NCBI GenBank assembly: GCA_005880755.1
Contig: VBGV01000029.1
Span: forward strand, 1-19,840
DNA: 19,840 bases
Direction: 5' to 3'
Source of the DNA: Chloroflexota bacterium
Lineage (GTDB): Bacteria; Chloroflexota; Dormibacteria; Dormibacterales; Dormibacteraceae
The position numbers and the translations under genes are program-made. This document shows, one piece after another, positions 6,573 to 14,059 of this stretch; position 1 is the stretch's first letter; each line of letters begins with the position of its first letter. The notes beneath the pieces were generated by a model that saw only the letters and a program-made list of their open reading frames with translations, had not been told where the DNA came from and ran no database searches.

Positions 6573-6578
6573 TATGCT
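6573..6578 (+). promoter_or_regulatory. leaderless -10 box of the fab operon
   Basis: TATGCT at 6573-6578 ends 6 nt before fabF ATG 6585. It is the same hexamer as in the strong promoter at 239-244. No Shine-Dalgarno sequence precedes fabF, so the operon mRNA probably begins at its start codon. The region 17-18 nt upstream has no -35 match, which fits activator dependence. Confidence 0.6.
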
Positions 6579-6584
6579 GGATAC

Positions 6585-7850
6585 ATGACGTCTAACTCCA
6601 ACGGTCGGCGCGTGGCTGTCACCGGAATCGGCTTCATCACCCCGATCGGCAATGACATGGAAACGGTCTGGTCGAACATGGTCGAGGGGGTCTCGGGCGT
6701 CGGCCGGATCACCCGCTTCAACACAGACGGCTTCGACACCAAGATCGCGGCCGAGGTCAAGAGCTTCAACCCCGAGGAGTACATGGACCGCAAGACCGCC
6801 CGTCACATCGGGCGCTACTGCCAGTTCGCCCTCGCCGCCTCGAAGCAGGCCCTGTCTATGGCCAACCTCGACCCTGCGCAGATGAACCCGGAGGACGTCG
6901 GCGTCATCGTGAGCTCGGGCATCGGCGGCATGGAGGAGATCGAAAAGAGCCACACCGCGCTCATGGAGAGGGGACCGAAGCGGATCAGCCCGTTCACGGT
7001 GCCGATGATGATCGCGGACATGGCCGCCGGGATCGTCGCCATCCACACTCAGGCCGGCGGTCCGAACTACGCCATCGTGAGCGCGTGCGCCTCGAGCGCG
7101 CACGGCATCGGCGAGGCCTCTGAGATCATCAAGCGCGGCGACGCGATCGCGATGCTCGCCGGCGGATCGGAAGCCACCATCACGCCCTTGACGATGGGCG
7201 CGTTCTGCCAGATCAAGGCGACCAGCGAGCGCAACGACGAGCCTGAGAAAGCATGCCGTCCGTTTGACATCGGCCGCGATGGATTCGTCATGGGCGAAGG
7301 CTCGGTGATGTTCGTGCTCGAGGACATGGACCACGCCAAGCAGCGTGGCGCACGCATCTACGCCGAGATCGCCGGGTACGGCGCCAGCGCCGACATGTAC
7401 CACTTCACCGCTCCGCAGCCGGAAGGCAAAGGCGCGGCGCGCGCCATGCGCCAGGCCCTCGAGAAGAGCGGCGTCGACCTGACCGAGGTCGGCTACGTGA
7501 ACGCGCACGGCACCTCGACCAAGCTCGGCGACATCGCGGAGACCAGGGCCATCAAGTCCGTGTTCGGCGACCACGCGTACAAGCTGGCTGTGAGCTCGAC
7601 CAAGTCGGTGCATGGTCACCTGCTCGGTGGAGCCGGCGCCATCGAGGCCGCCGCCTGCGTCCTGGCTCTTGACCGTGGTCTTCTGCCGCCGACCATCAAC
7701 CTGGACAACCAGGACCCGGAGTGCGACCTCGACTATGTGCCCAACAGGGCGCGCAAGGCGGACGTCAACGTCGCGATCTCGAATTCGTTCGGGTTCGGAG
7801 GTCACAACGCGACTCTCGTGATCAAGAAAAGCCCGAACGGGCACCAATAA
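6585..7850 (+). CDS. fabF: beta-ketoacyl-ACP synthase II
   Basis: This 421-residue condensing enzyme catalyses elongation of acyl-ACP with malonyl-ACP in type II fatty-acid synthesis. The Cys-His-His site is complete: Cys168 in VSACASSAHG, His308 in NAHGTSTKLGD and His343 in STKSVHGHLLGGAGA with the conserved Lys340. The start motif VAVTGIGFITPIG and end motif NSFGFGGHNATLV are classic. Length is normal (E. coli FabF is ~413). It is the first gene of the operon, and ATG 6585 lies 6 nt after TATGCT. A 28-nt gap follows before acpP, which holds a strong Shine-Dalgarno sequence. A single synthase of this type would serve all elongation unless others exist elsewhere. Confidence 0.96.
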   Translation: MTSNSNGRRVAVTGIGFITPIGNDMETVWSNMVEGVSGVGRITRFNTDGFDTKIAAEVKSFNPEEYMDRKTARHIGRYCQFALAASKQALSMANLDPAQMNPEDVGVIVSSGIGGMEEIEKSHTALMERGPKRISPFTVPMMIADMAAGIVAIHTQAGGPNYAIVSACASSAHGIGEASEIIKRGDAIAMLAGGSEATITPLTMGAFCQIKATSERNDEPEKACRPFDIGRDGFVMGEGSVMFVLEDMDHAKQRGARIYAEIAGYGASADMYHFTAPQPEGKGAARAMRQALEKSGVDLTEVGYVNAHGTSTKLGDIAETRAIKSVFGDHAYKLAVSSTKSVHGHLLGGAGAIEAAACVLALDRGLLPPTINLDNQDPECDLDYVPNRARKADVNVAISNSFGFGGHNATLVIKKSPNGHQ

Positions 7851-7878
7851 GAGAAATCAAGAGGAGGAAGGATTGCCG

Positions 7879-8136
7879 ATGGCAAGCCAACTCAACTTCA
7901 AGGAGCTGCAGGATCTCGCGGGCGAGATCCTGGGCGTCGACCCGGACCAAGTCCAGATGGACAAGAGCTTTCAGCGTGACCTGGCCGCGGACTCGCTCGA
8001 CCTGGTCGAGCTGATCGCCGCGATCGAGGACAAGTACGACGTCGAGCTGCCGGACTCCGAGCTCGAGAACATGAAGGTCATCGCCGACCTGTGGAAGTTC
8101 CTGGAGCAAAAGACCGCCGAGCGGCTGGAAGCATAG
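7879..8136 (+). CDS. acpP: acyl carrier protein
   Basis: This 85-residue acidic protein carries the growing acyl chain on a 4'-phosphopantetheine arm. The attachment site is Ser39 in the DSLDLVELI motif. The following IEDKYDVELPDSE stretch (helices II-III) is typical. It is flanked by fabF and fabH. AGGAGG at 7862-7867 gives the strongest Shine-Dalgarno sequence of the operon, as expected for an abundant protein. I prefer ATG 7879 (11-nt spacing) by family length; TTG 7873 would add two residues and give a tighter 5-nt spacing, so it cannot be excluded. Confidence 0.95.
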   Translation: MASQLNFKELQDLAGEILGVDPDQVQMDKSFQRDLAADSLDLVELIAAIEDKYDVELPDSELENMKVIADLWKFLEQKTAERLEA

Positions 8137-8141
8137 CGCCG

Positions 8142-9179
8142 ATGGCGATCACCACCAACTACCGCACGCGGTCGGATGCCGTGCCGCTCCGCTCGTTCAA
8201 GGCCAAGGGCCGCCCGAGCGCGATCGCCGGCGTCGGCGTCTACGCGCCCGACAAGATCATCACGAACTTCGACCTCGAGAAGATGATGGACACGTCCGAC
8301 AAGTGGATCACGGAGCGCACGGGGATCCGCCGGCGCCATATCGCCGAGCCCGGCACGACCACCTTCGACCTCGCGACCAGAGCTGCGCGTTCGGCGCTCG
8401 ACGCAGCGGGCGTAAGCCCGAAGGACCTCGACATGATCCTGGTCGGCACGTCCTCGCCCGACGGCCCGTTTCCGTCCGTGGCCTGCAGGGTCCAGAACGA
8501 GCTCGACGCTCCCGGAGCCGTGGCGTGGGACACGCTGGCCGCGTGCACGAGCTTCGTCTACGCGCTGTCGATCGCTGACTCGTTCATCGCGACCGAGCGC
8601 GCCGACAACGTCCTGGTGGTGGGCGCTGAAGTCCTGTCGCGGATGCTCGACTACTCCGACCGCGGGACCGCTGTGATCTTCGGCGACGGCGCAGGCGCGG
8701 CGGTCGTGAAAGCTGCGCCGAAGGGTGCGGGCTTCCTCAGCTGGTGTCTCGGCTCGGACGGCCGCGGCTACGCGCAGGTGACCGCCGGCAACATCGAAAA
8801 GGGCGCCTACGCGGCCAAGGACCCGGCTCCGTTCATCGACATGGTCGGTCCCGACGTGTTCAAGTTCGCGGTCGACATCTTCATCCGCCAGGCGACCGAG
8901 GTCTGCCAGGCGGCAGGTGTCGGACTCGACGAGATCGACCTGTGGGTCCCGCACCAGGCCAACTTCCGCATCATCGACGCGGCTGCCCGGCGCATTGGCC
9001 TGCCGATCGAGCGGGTCGCCGTCAACATCGACGAGTTCGGCAACACCTCGAGCGCGTCCATCCCGCTGGCGCTGGAGGAGGCCATCCGCAAGGGTCGCGT
9101 CAAGTCGGGGGACCACGTGCTGCTGGCCGGTTTCGGATCAGGCCTCACGTGGGGCGCAACCCTCATGAAGTGGGCCTGA
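8142..9179 (+). CDS. fabH: beta-ketoacyl-ACP synthase III
   Basis: This 345-residue initiating condensing enzyme joins acyl-CoA to malonyl-ACP. The triad is present: Cys135 in DTLAACTSF, His271 in VPHQANFRI and Asn301 in FGNTSSAS. The WITERTGIRRR segment (55-65) and the C-terminal FGSGLTWGATLMKW are family signatures. Compared with E. coli FabH, about 25 extra residues precede the first strand (SAIAGVGVYAPD). They are basic and Ser/Arg-rich, and no internal start removes them. ATG 8142 lies 5 nt after the acpP stop. Whether it primes with acetyl-CoA or branched starters cannot be judged from the motifs. Confidence 0.95.
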   Translation: MAITTNYRTRSDAVPLRSFKAKGRPSAIAGVGVYAPDKIITNFDLEKMMDTSDKWITERTGIRRRHIAEPGTTTFDLATRAARSALDAAGVSPKDLDMILVGTSSPDGPFPSVACRVQNELDAPGAVAWDTLAACTSFVYALSIADSFIATERADNVLVVGAEVLSRMLDYSDRGTAVIFGDGAGAAVVKAAPKGAGFLSWCLGSDGRGYAQVTAGNIEKGAYAAKDPAPFIDMVGPDVFKFAVDIFIRQATEVCQAAGVGLDEIDLWVPHQANFRIIDAAARRIGLPIERVAVNIDEFGNTSSASIPLALEEAIRKGRVKSGDHVLLAGFGSGLTWGATLMKWA

Positions 9180-9189
9180 CGCAAATGAC

Positions 9190-10137
9190 ATGGGCATAGA
9201 CCTCGCCGGACCCATCGCGCTTCTCTTCCCTGGACAGGGAGTCCAGAAGCCCGGCATGGGCAAGAACCTGTACGACCGCTACCCGGCCGCCCGCCGGGTA
9301 TTCGAGCGCGCCGAAGAGGTACTCCAGATGCCGGTCCGCAAGCTGTGCTTCGAAGGCCCGGTCGAGGAGCTGAACCGCACCGACGTGATCCAGCCGTGTG
9401 TCATGACGGTCTGCTGGGCGGCTTACGAGGTATGGCGCGAAAGCTACGGCCTGGAGAACGTGAGCGTGACCGCGGGACACAGCCTGGGCGAGATCGCCTC
9501 GCTGGCCGCCGCCGGTTCGATCCCCTGGGAAACGGCACTGCTGCTCGTCAAGGAGCGCGGCCGCGTCATGGCTGAAGCCGCGGGGACCCACGTCGGGATG
9601 ATCGCGATCGTCGGGCTCGACGAATCTCAGGTCGAGCGAATCCGCCTCGAGGCTTCGCAGCACGGACGGCTGTGGATCGCCAACCGCAACGCCGACGTGC
9701 AGTTCGTGCTCTCGGGCGAGATGCCGGCGGTGCAGGAGGCCGAGCGCCTCGCCGTGGCGGCAGGCGCGCGCCGCGCGCTCATCCTGACCATTCCGCTCGC
9801 TGCGCACACGCCTCTGATGGAGGCGGCGGCCGCGGCCTTCCGCAAGGCAGTGGACAGGCTTCCCCTCAAAGCGCCGTCGATCCCCATCCTCGCCAACGCG
9901 TCAGGCGAGGCCCTGCGTACTGTGGCCGCGCTGCAGGAAGAGCTGCGCCAGCAGATGCTGCGCCAGGTCGACTGGGCGCGCACGATGGTTTCGATGCGCG
10001 CGATGAAGGTGCGCACCGTGGTCGAGCTCGGCCCCGGACGCGTGCTCGCCAGCCTGGCCGCCAAGCACATCCCCGGCGTCGACACCTGGAACGCGGACGA
10101 GCTGTTCGTAGATTTCGCGGGACCGACCACCGCTTAA
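9190..10137 (+). CDS. fabD: malonyl-CoA:ACP transacylase
   Basis: This 315-residue enzyme transfers malonyl from CoA to ACP. It shows the GQG motif (LLFPGQGVQKPGMG, 12-24), the nucleophile Ser98 in TAGHSLGEIASLAAAG, the Arg of KERGRVM that binds the malonyl carboxylate, and the catalytic His in PLAAHTPLM. Length and order match FabD. The C-terminal EELGPGRVLASLAAK-like region (VELGPGRVL) is also typical. ATG 9190 lies 10 nt after the fabH stop; an upstream ATG at 9184 runs into a stop. The TAA stop is directly followed by the GTG of fabG. Confidence 0.95.
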   Translation: MGIDLAGPIALLFPGQGVQKPGMGKNLYDRYPAARRVFERAEEVLQMPVRKLCFEGPVEELNRTDVIQPCVMTVCWAAYEVWRESYGLENVSVTAGHSLGEIASLAAAGSIPWETALLLVKERGRVMAEAAGTHVGMIAIVGLDESQVERIRLEASQHGRLWIANRNADVQFVLSGEMPAVQEAERLAVAAGARRALILTIPLAAHTPLMEAAAAAFRKAVDRLPLKAPSIPILANASGEALRTVAALQEELRQQMLRQVDWARTMVSMRAMKVRTVVELGPGRVLASLAAKHIPGVDTWNADELFVDFAGPTTA

Positions 10138-10866
10138 GTGGCGGACCTTGACGGCAAAACCGCCCTCGTCACCGGGGGTGGGAAAGGCATCGGTCGCGCG
10201 ATCAGCGAAGCGCTCGCCGGCATGGGCGCGCGTGTGGTCGTGAACTACCGTTCCGACAAGTCGGCGGCCGAAGAGACCGCGTCTTCATTGCCCAACGCGA
10301 CCGCGCACCAGGCTGACGTCGGCGACCCGGCGCAGGTAGAAGCGATGGTCAAGGCCATCGGCAAGGTCGACGTGCTGGTCAACAACGCGGGCGCGGTGCG
10401 CGACAAGCTGCTGATCCAGATGTCGCCCCCCGACTGGGAGGACCTGATCCGCACCGACCTGTTCTCGGCCTTCGCCACCACGCGGGCTGCCATCATGAGC
10501 GGCATGATGCGTGCGCGCTGGGGCCGCATCGTGAACATCTCGTCCATCGTGGGTCTGACCGGGAACGCTGGCCAGTCGAACTATGCCGCCGCGAAGGCGG
10601 GCTTGATCGGGTTCACCAAGTCGGTCGCGCGCGAGTACGGCTCGCGCAACATCACCTGCAACGCGGTCGCTCCCGGTTACGTGCGCACGGAGCTGACAAC
10701 TGGATCGCTGACGGACGAGATGGTCTCCGAGCTCGTCAAGATGACTCCGATCAAACGTGAGGCCAGGGCGGACGAGGTCGCGGCCACGGTCGCGTTCCTC
10801 TGCTCCGAGAAGGCAGGCTTTATCACCGGCCAGGTCATCGCGGTCGACGGAGGCCTCAGTCTCTGA
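10138..10866 (+). CDS. fabG: 3-oxoacyl-ACP reductase (SDR family)
   Basis: This 242-residue short-chain dehydrogenase reduces 3-oxoacyl-ACP with NADPH. It has the Rossmann motif TGGGKGIGRA (12-21), NNAG, the catalytic Ser in NISSIVG, Tyr and Lys in YAAAKAG, and the C-terminal GQVIAVDGGLSL. Basic residues after the second strand (NYRSDKS) fit NADPH preference. GTG 10138 abuts the fabD stop with no gap, and its TGA overlaps the accD ATG by one base. This points to tight translational coupling. SDR annotations can be loose, but the operon position makes FabG the clear choice. Confidence 0.94.
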   Translation: MADLDGKTALVTGGGKGIGRAISEALAGMGARVVVNYRSDKSAAEETASSLPNATAHQADVGDPAQVEAMVKAIGKVDVLVNNAGAVRDKLLIQMSPPDWEDLIRTDLFSAFATTRAAIMSGMMRARWGRIVNISSIVGLTGNAGQSNYAAAKAGLIGFTKSVAREYGSRNITCNAVAPGYVRTELTTGSLTDEMVSELVKMTPIKREARADEVAATVAFLCSEKAGFITGQVIAVDGGLSL

Positions 10867-11699
10867 TGGCGATCATCGAGCGGCACCGCGAAGAGGTCGC
10901 GATCCAGGGCGCCGAGCTGCCCGAGATCCTGCTGCCGACGAACTGTCCGGGATGTGGCATCGCGCTCGAGCAAGAGGAGCTGCGGTCGCACAACTACGTC
11001 TGCCTCAACTGCGCACATCACTTCCGGCTCGGTGCCGACGTATGGATCCAGCTCATTGCTGACAGCGGATCGTGGCAGGAGCGCTGGACCGACGTCCGCT
11101 CCCACGACCTGTTGAACTGGACCGTGCCAAAGCCTTACCAGGAGACGGTCGAGCGACTGCTCGAGGATGGCCTGAACGAAGCGGTGCGCACGGGCACTTG
11201 CACGGTCGCCAACCAGCCCATCTGGTTCGCCACCTTCGACTTCGGCTTTGTCGGCGGGACGCTCTCCATCGTCGCGGGCGAGCGCCTGGCCCGGGGCATG
11301 GAGCAGGCCGCCTCGTCCAGAACCCCGTACGTGCTCGTGTCCGCATCCGGCGGTGCGCGCATGCAGGAAGGTGTTCTCGCGCTGATGCAGCTGGCCAAGG
11401 TCAACGCCGCGGTGGGCCGACTGCACAGCTCGGGCGCCCCGTTCTTCTCGGTCTTGACCGACCCGACGTTCGGGGGCACCGCCGCATCGCTGGCGCTGCT
11501 GGGCGACATCAACATCGCCGAACCCGGCGCTGCGATCGGCTTCACGGGCCCGCGCGTGATCAAGCAGGCGACGTACGCCGACCTGCCTCCTGGATTTCAG
11601 AGCGCTGAATTCCAGCTCGCGCACGGACAGGTCGACATGGTCGTTCCCCGCACCGAGCTGCGTCCCTTGCTGGCTCACCTGCTCGAGATGTATCCATGA
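10866..11699 (+). CDS. accD: acetyl-CoA carboxylase carboxyltransferase subunit beta
   Basis: This 277-residue beta subunit of the carboxyltransferase makes malonyl-CoA together with AccA. The N-terminal zinc ribbon is intact: Cys27 and Cys30 (CPGC), Cys46 and Cys49 (CLNC). The crotonase-like core shows SASGGARMQEGVLALMQ and the FTGPRVI motif after DPTFGGTAAS. AccD normally follows this exact order. ATG 10866 overlaps the fabG stop (TGATG), and its own TGA overlaps accA as ATGA, so fabG, accD and accA are read in sequence. AccB and AccC, needed for biotin carboxylation, are not in this window. Confidence 0.95.
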   Translation: MAIIERHREEVAIQGAELPEILLPTNCPGCGIALEQEELRSHNYVCLNCAHHFRLGADVWIQLIADSGSWQERWTDVRSHDLLNWTVPKPYQETVERLLEDGLNEAVRTGTCTVANQPIWFATFDFGFVGGTLSIVAGERLARGMEQAASSRTPYVLVSASGGARMQEGVLALMQLAKVNAAVGRLHSSGAPFFSVLTDPTFGGTAASLALLGDINIAEPGAAIGFTGPRVIKQATYADLPPGFQSAEFQLAHGQVDMVVPRTELRPLLAHLLEMYP

Positions 11700-12520
11700 G
11701 CGTCTGGGAGATCGTCGAGCTGGCGCGGCACCCGGACCGCCCGTACTCGCTCGATTACATCCGCCGCCTCGCGCCTGACTTCATCGAGCTGCACGGCGAT
11801 CGCCTTTCCGCCGACGACCCGGCGCTGGCCGGCGGAATCGGCACGTGGCACGGCCGGACGACTATGTTCCTGGGCCACCAGAAGGGCCGCAGCCTGAAAG
11901 AGCGCGTGGCGCGGAACTGGGGCATGATGCACCCCGAGGGATACCGCAAGGCGCTGCGGCTGGCGGACCACGCGGCGAAGTTCGGCTTTCCGATCGTCTC
12001 CCTGATCGATACGCCCGGCGCGTATCCCGGCGCGGGCGCCGAGGAACGGGGCATCGCCGCCGCGATCGCGCACGCGATCATGGAGTGGTTTCGGGTCCCG
12101 GTCCCGATCGTCGCGGCGGTGATCGGCGAGGGGGGAAGCGGAGGCGCGCTCGGCATGGGCGTCGCGGACCGCGTGATCATGCTCGAGAACTCGATCTACT
12201 CGGTCGCCTCCCCCGAAGCGGCCGCCTCGATCGTGTGGCGCGACAACTCGCGCAAGGTCGAGGCCGCTGAGCAGCTGCAGCTCACCTCGCGCGAGATCGT
12301 CGGCATGGGCGTGGTCGAGGAGGTCGTGCCGGAGCCGAAGGGAAGCGCCAGCGCGGACTACGACGCCGCCGCACGAGCGCTGGACGAAGCCCTCTGGCGC
12401 CACATGAAGCCGCTGCTGGACCAGCCCTCATCTGAGCTTCTGCAGCATCGCTACGATCGGTTCCGCTACATCGATTCACTGATCTCTGCCGAGCCTCACT
12501 TCGGCCCCAAGATTGATTAA
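11696..12520 (+). CDS. accA: acetyl-CoA carboxylase carboxyltransferase subunit alpha
   Basis: This 274-residue alpha subunit completes the carboxyltransferase. The sequence runs parallel to E. coli AccA: WEIVELARHPDRPYSLDYI, ELHGDR, GHQKGR, NWGMMHPEGYRKALRL, IDTPGAYPGAGAEERG, VIGEGGSGGALGMGV and the C-terminal RYDRFRYI. It is shorter than the ~319-residue E. coli protein because the N-terminal ~50-60 residues are absent, so the protein begins at the WEIV helix. The gene overlaps accD by 4 nt. It is the last fatty-acid gene; the next 146 nt hold the structured leader of the following operon, with no intrinsic terminator in between. Confidence 0.95.
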   Translation: MSVWEIVELARHPDRPYSLDYIRRLAPDFIELHGDRLSADDPALAGGIGTWHGRTTMFLGHQKGRSLKERVARNWGMMHPEGYRKALRLADHAAKFGFPIVSLIDTPGAYPGAGAEERGIAAAIAHAIMEWFRVPVPIVAAVIGEGGSGGALGMGVADRVIMLENSIYSVASPEAAASIVWRDNSRKVEAAEQLQLTSREIVGMGVVEEVVPEPKGSASADYDAAARALDEALWRHMKPLLDQPSSELLQHRYDRFRYIDSLISAEPHFGPKID

Positions 12521-12524
12521 AAGG

Positions 12525-12553
12525 CGCGGGTGAGGACTGCGTCCTCCCCCGCG
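12525..12553 (+). other. strong hairpin after accA
   Basis: CGCGGG (12525-12530) pairs with CCCGCG (12548-12553), and GAGGAC (12532-12537) pairs with GTCCTC (12541-12546). Together they make a 12-bp stem with one internal T/C mismatch and a TGC loop. No T-run follows, so it is not a normal intrinsic terminator. It may protect the 3' end of the fab mRNA or act as the first element of the next operon's leader. Confidence 0.6.
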
Positions 12554-12559
12554 GGACCC

Positions 12560-12574
12560 CCTCCTACGAGGAGG
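12560..12574 (+). promoter_or_regulatory. Shine-Dalgarno-sequestering hairpin
   Basis: CCTCCT (12560-12565) pairs perfectly with AGGAGG (12569-12574) over an ACG loop. AGGAGG is also the Shine-Dalgarno sequence of the small ORF starting at 12584 (9-nt spacing). The ribosome site is therefore closed in the folded state. Such elements behave as simple translational switches or thermometers, though the trigger here is unknown. The pyrimidine arm of the preceding hairpin (GTCCTCCCCC) could also pair with AGGAGG. Confidence 0.55.
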
Positions 12575-12583
12575 CGCGCAACG

Positions 12584-12676
12584 ATGGGAGGCGCTTGGAA
12601 ACTGAACGTTTGGGAGGCGGCCGGGGTGAACCCGGCCTACTTGCAACACTCGTCCTGGTTGATTAGTTGCGCGTAG
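12584..12676 (+). CDS. 30-codon small ORF / leader peptide upstream of dtd
   Basis: ATG 12584 to TAG 12676 encodes 30 residues beginning MGGAWKLNVWEAAG and ending HSSWLISCA, with three Trp and one Cys. A perfect AGGAGG lies 9 nt upstream within a hairpin. Third positions are mostly G/C, as in neighbouring genes. The ORF ends 10 nt after the dtd TTG begins, in another frame; dtd itself has no Shine-Dalgarno sequence and no -10 box at leaderless distance. Ribosomes finishing the small ORF could therefore restart at dtd. I do not recognise the peptide. It could be a true microprotein, a coupling leader or chance. Confidence 0.45.
   Translation: MGGAWKLNVWEAAGVNPAYLQHSSWLISCA
12619..12637 (+). 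other. perfect 7-bp hairpin within the small ORF
   Basis: GGCCGGG (12619-12625) pairs with CCCGGCC (12631-12637) around a GTGAA loop. It lies inside the small ORF and 29 nt before the dtd start codon. It would be melted by ribosomes translating the ORF, so it could link ORF translation to downstream expression. I saw no riboswitch consensus. Confidence 0.5.
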
Positions 12677-13134
12677 TCGCGCAACGTGTCGCCTCCGGCT
12701 CTGTGAGTTGGGAGGAAGGCGGAACGGAGCACCGTGCAACCATCGGCCACGGCTTTGTGTTGTTGGTGGGTGCAGCGGGTGATGATGACGAAAGCACGGT
12801 GCGGCGCCTGGCGGACAAGATCGTCGATCTCCGCGTATTCGCCGACGAGGCCGGGAAGATGAACCTCAGCCTGGTCGACGTGCACGGCGAGGCGCTGATC
12901 GTGTCGCAGTTCACGCTGTTCGCGGACATGAGCCGGGGCCGCCGGCCGAGCCTGCTGAAGGCAGGCGACCCGGCACGCGCCGAGCAGCTCTACGAGTCGT
13001 TCGTGCAGCAGTTTCGCGCGCGCGGAATAGAGACGCGGACAGGCAGCTTTGGAGCAGTCATGCGGGTGGGCATCGAAAACGACGGTCCGGTCACGCTCGT
13101 GCTCTCCACCGACGAGTGGCAGACCCGTGTCTGA
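12667..13134 (+). CDS. dtd: D-aminoacyl-tRNA deacylase
   Basis: This 155-residue cytosolic enzyme hydrolyses D-aminoacyl-tRNA (and glycyl-tRNA-Ala), removing mischarged residues before translation. The family's two signatures are present: SQFTLFAD at 80-87, and NDGPVT at 138-143 with the Gly-Pro pair Gly140-Pro141 that enforces chirality. The N-terminus MRVVAQRVASGSV matches the canonical MRAVVQRV start, which supports TTG 12667 even though no Shine-Dalgarno sequence precedes it. The start overlaps the end of the small ORF by 10 nt and the stop overlaps the transporter start by 8 nt, so it belongs to a coupled operon. Confidence 0.93.
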   Translation: MRVVAQRVASGSVSWEEGGTEHRATIGHGFVLLVGAAGDDDESTVRRLADKIVDLRVFADEAGKMNLSLVDVHGEALIVSQFTLFADMSRGRRPSLLKAGDPARAEQLYESFVQQFRARGIETRTGSFGAVMRVGIENDGPVTLVLSTDEWQTRV

Positions 13135-14059
13135 TTCCAGGCGCCGCCTCCTTCCATACGCGGCTCTGATCACTCTCGCGCTCATCTGGGGCGGTTCGTT
13201 CCTGGCGATCAAGGTCGCGGTGCGCGACATGAGCCCAGAGGTGCTCCTCCTGCTGCGTTCGCTCACGGGTTTTCTGGCGCTGGCTCTGATCATCCTGCTG
13301 AGCGGCAGACCACTCTTCGGTCACGGGTGGCGCGGTCGCGTCGGTTCGTTTGCGTTCATGGCGGTCACCAACTCCGTGGTGCCGTGGATCGCCATCGCCT
13401 GGGGCGAGACGGAGATAAGCAGCGGGCTTGCGAGCATCCTGAACGCCACGACGACTCTCTGGACTGCCGTCCTGATCTTCTGGGTCGTGCCGTCGGAGCG
13501 GCCGAGCGCGCTCAACTATGTCGGGGTACTGATCGGATTCGGAGGCGTGGTTGTGCTGGTCTATCCGGAACTCTCGGCACATGGAATATCGGGTAGCTTT
13601 CTTGGTGAGGTAGCGGTCCTGGTTGCCTCGTTGTCATATGCCATCAACGCGCTCTACCAGCGCCGGAAGATGCGGAGCGTGAGCGTGCACGAGGTGAGCC
13701 TGGGTCAGCTGGCGGCGGCCGTCGTCTTCGCGATCCCCATCGCCGCGCCATCACTGTCCCAGGTCCACGTCGAGCTGGAATCGCTCGCTGCCGTGGTCGC
13801 GCTGGGCGCGCTTGGTACGGGGGTCGCGTATCTCCTTTACTACTACGTGATGAACACGCTGGGGGCGGTGCGTGCGGCCGGTGTCACCTTCCTCGTGCCG
13901 GTGACGGCGGTCTTCTGGGGCGCCGCTCTGCTCAAGGAGAGCATCACAGTGCCCATCCTCATCGGGATGGCTGTGATCCTCGCGGGCATCGTGCTCACCA
14001 GCGTGCGACGCGCGCCACGCCACGAGCCCGTGGTGGAACGAGACTCGGCTGCCGCTTGA
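13127..14059 (+). CDS. EamA-family (DMT superfamily) transporter
   Basis: This 310-residue membrane protein has about ten hydrophobic helices in two EamA repeats. The first begins LPYAALITLALIWGGSFLAIKVAV and the second starts near LGEVAVLVASLSYAINALYQRR. The GGSF/A-IK motif and a Glu-containing fifth helix are typical of drug/metabolite exporters. The GTG start at 13127 overlaps dtd by 8 nt; the frame is open further upstream, but that stretch is dtd out of frame. Its stop overlaps the next gene as TTGA. Substrate is unknown; amino-acid or metabolite export would suit its position between dtd and two amino-acid enzymes, but that is inference. Confidence 0.88.
   Translation: MSDSRRRLLPYAALITLALIWGGSFLAIKVAVRDMSPEVLLLLRSLTGFLALALIILLSGRPLFGHGWRGRVGSFAFMAVTNSVVPWIAIAWGETEISSGLASILNATTTLWTAVLIFWVVPSERPSALNYVGVLIGFGGVVVLVYPELSAHGISGSFLGEVAVLVASLSYAINALYQRRKMRSVSVHEVSLGQLAAAVVFAIPIAAPSLSQVHVELESLAAVVALGALGTGVAYLLYYYVMNTLGAVRAAGVTFLVPVTAVFWGAALLKESITVPILIGMAVILAGIVLTSVRRAPRHEPVVERDSAAA

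Noticed and set aside
12615..12640. GGGGTGAACCC stretch as a T-box antiterminator motif
   Set aside because: It only loosely resembles the AGGGTGGNACCGCG T-box core, and no specifier loop or competing terminator with a T-tract is visible.
13049..13126. Longer N-terminus for the EamA transporter
   Set aside because: The upstream frame overlaps 86 bp of dtd and its translation is Ser/Pro/Cys/Arg-rich without family likeness; GTG 13127 sits right before the first helix.
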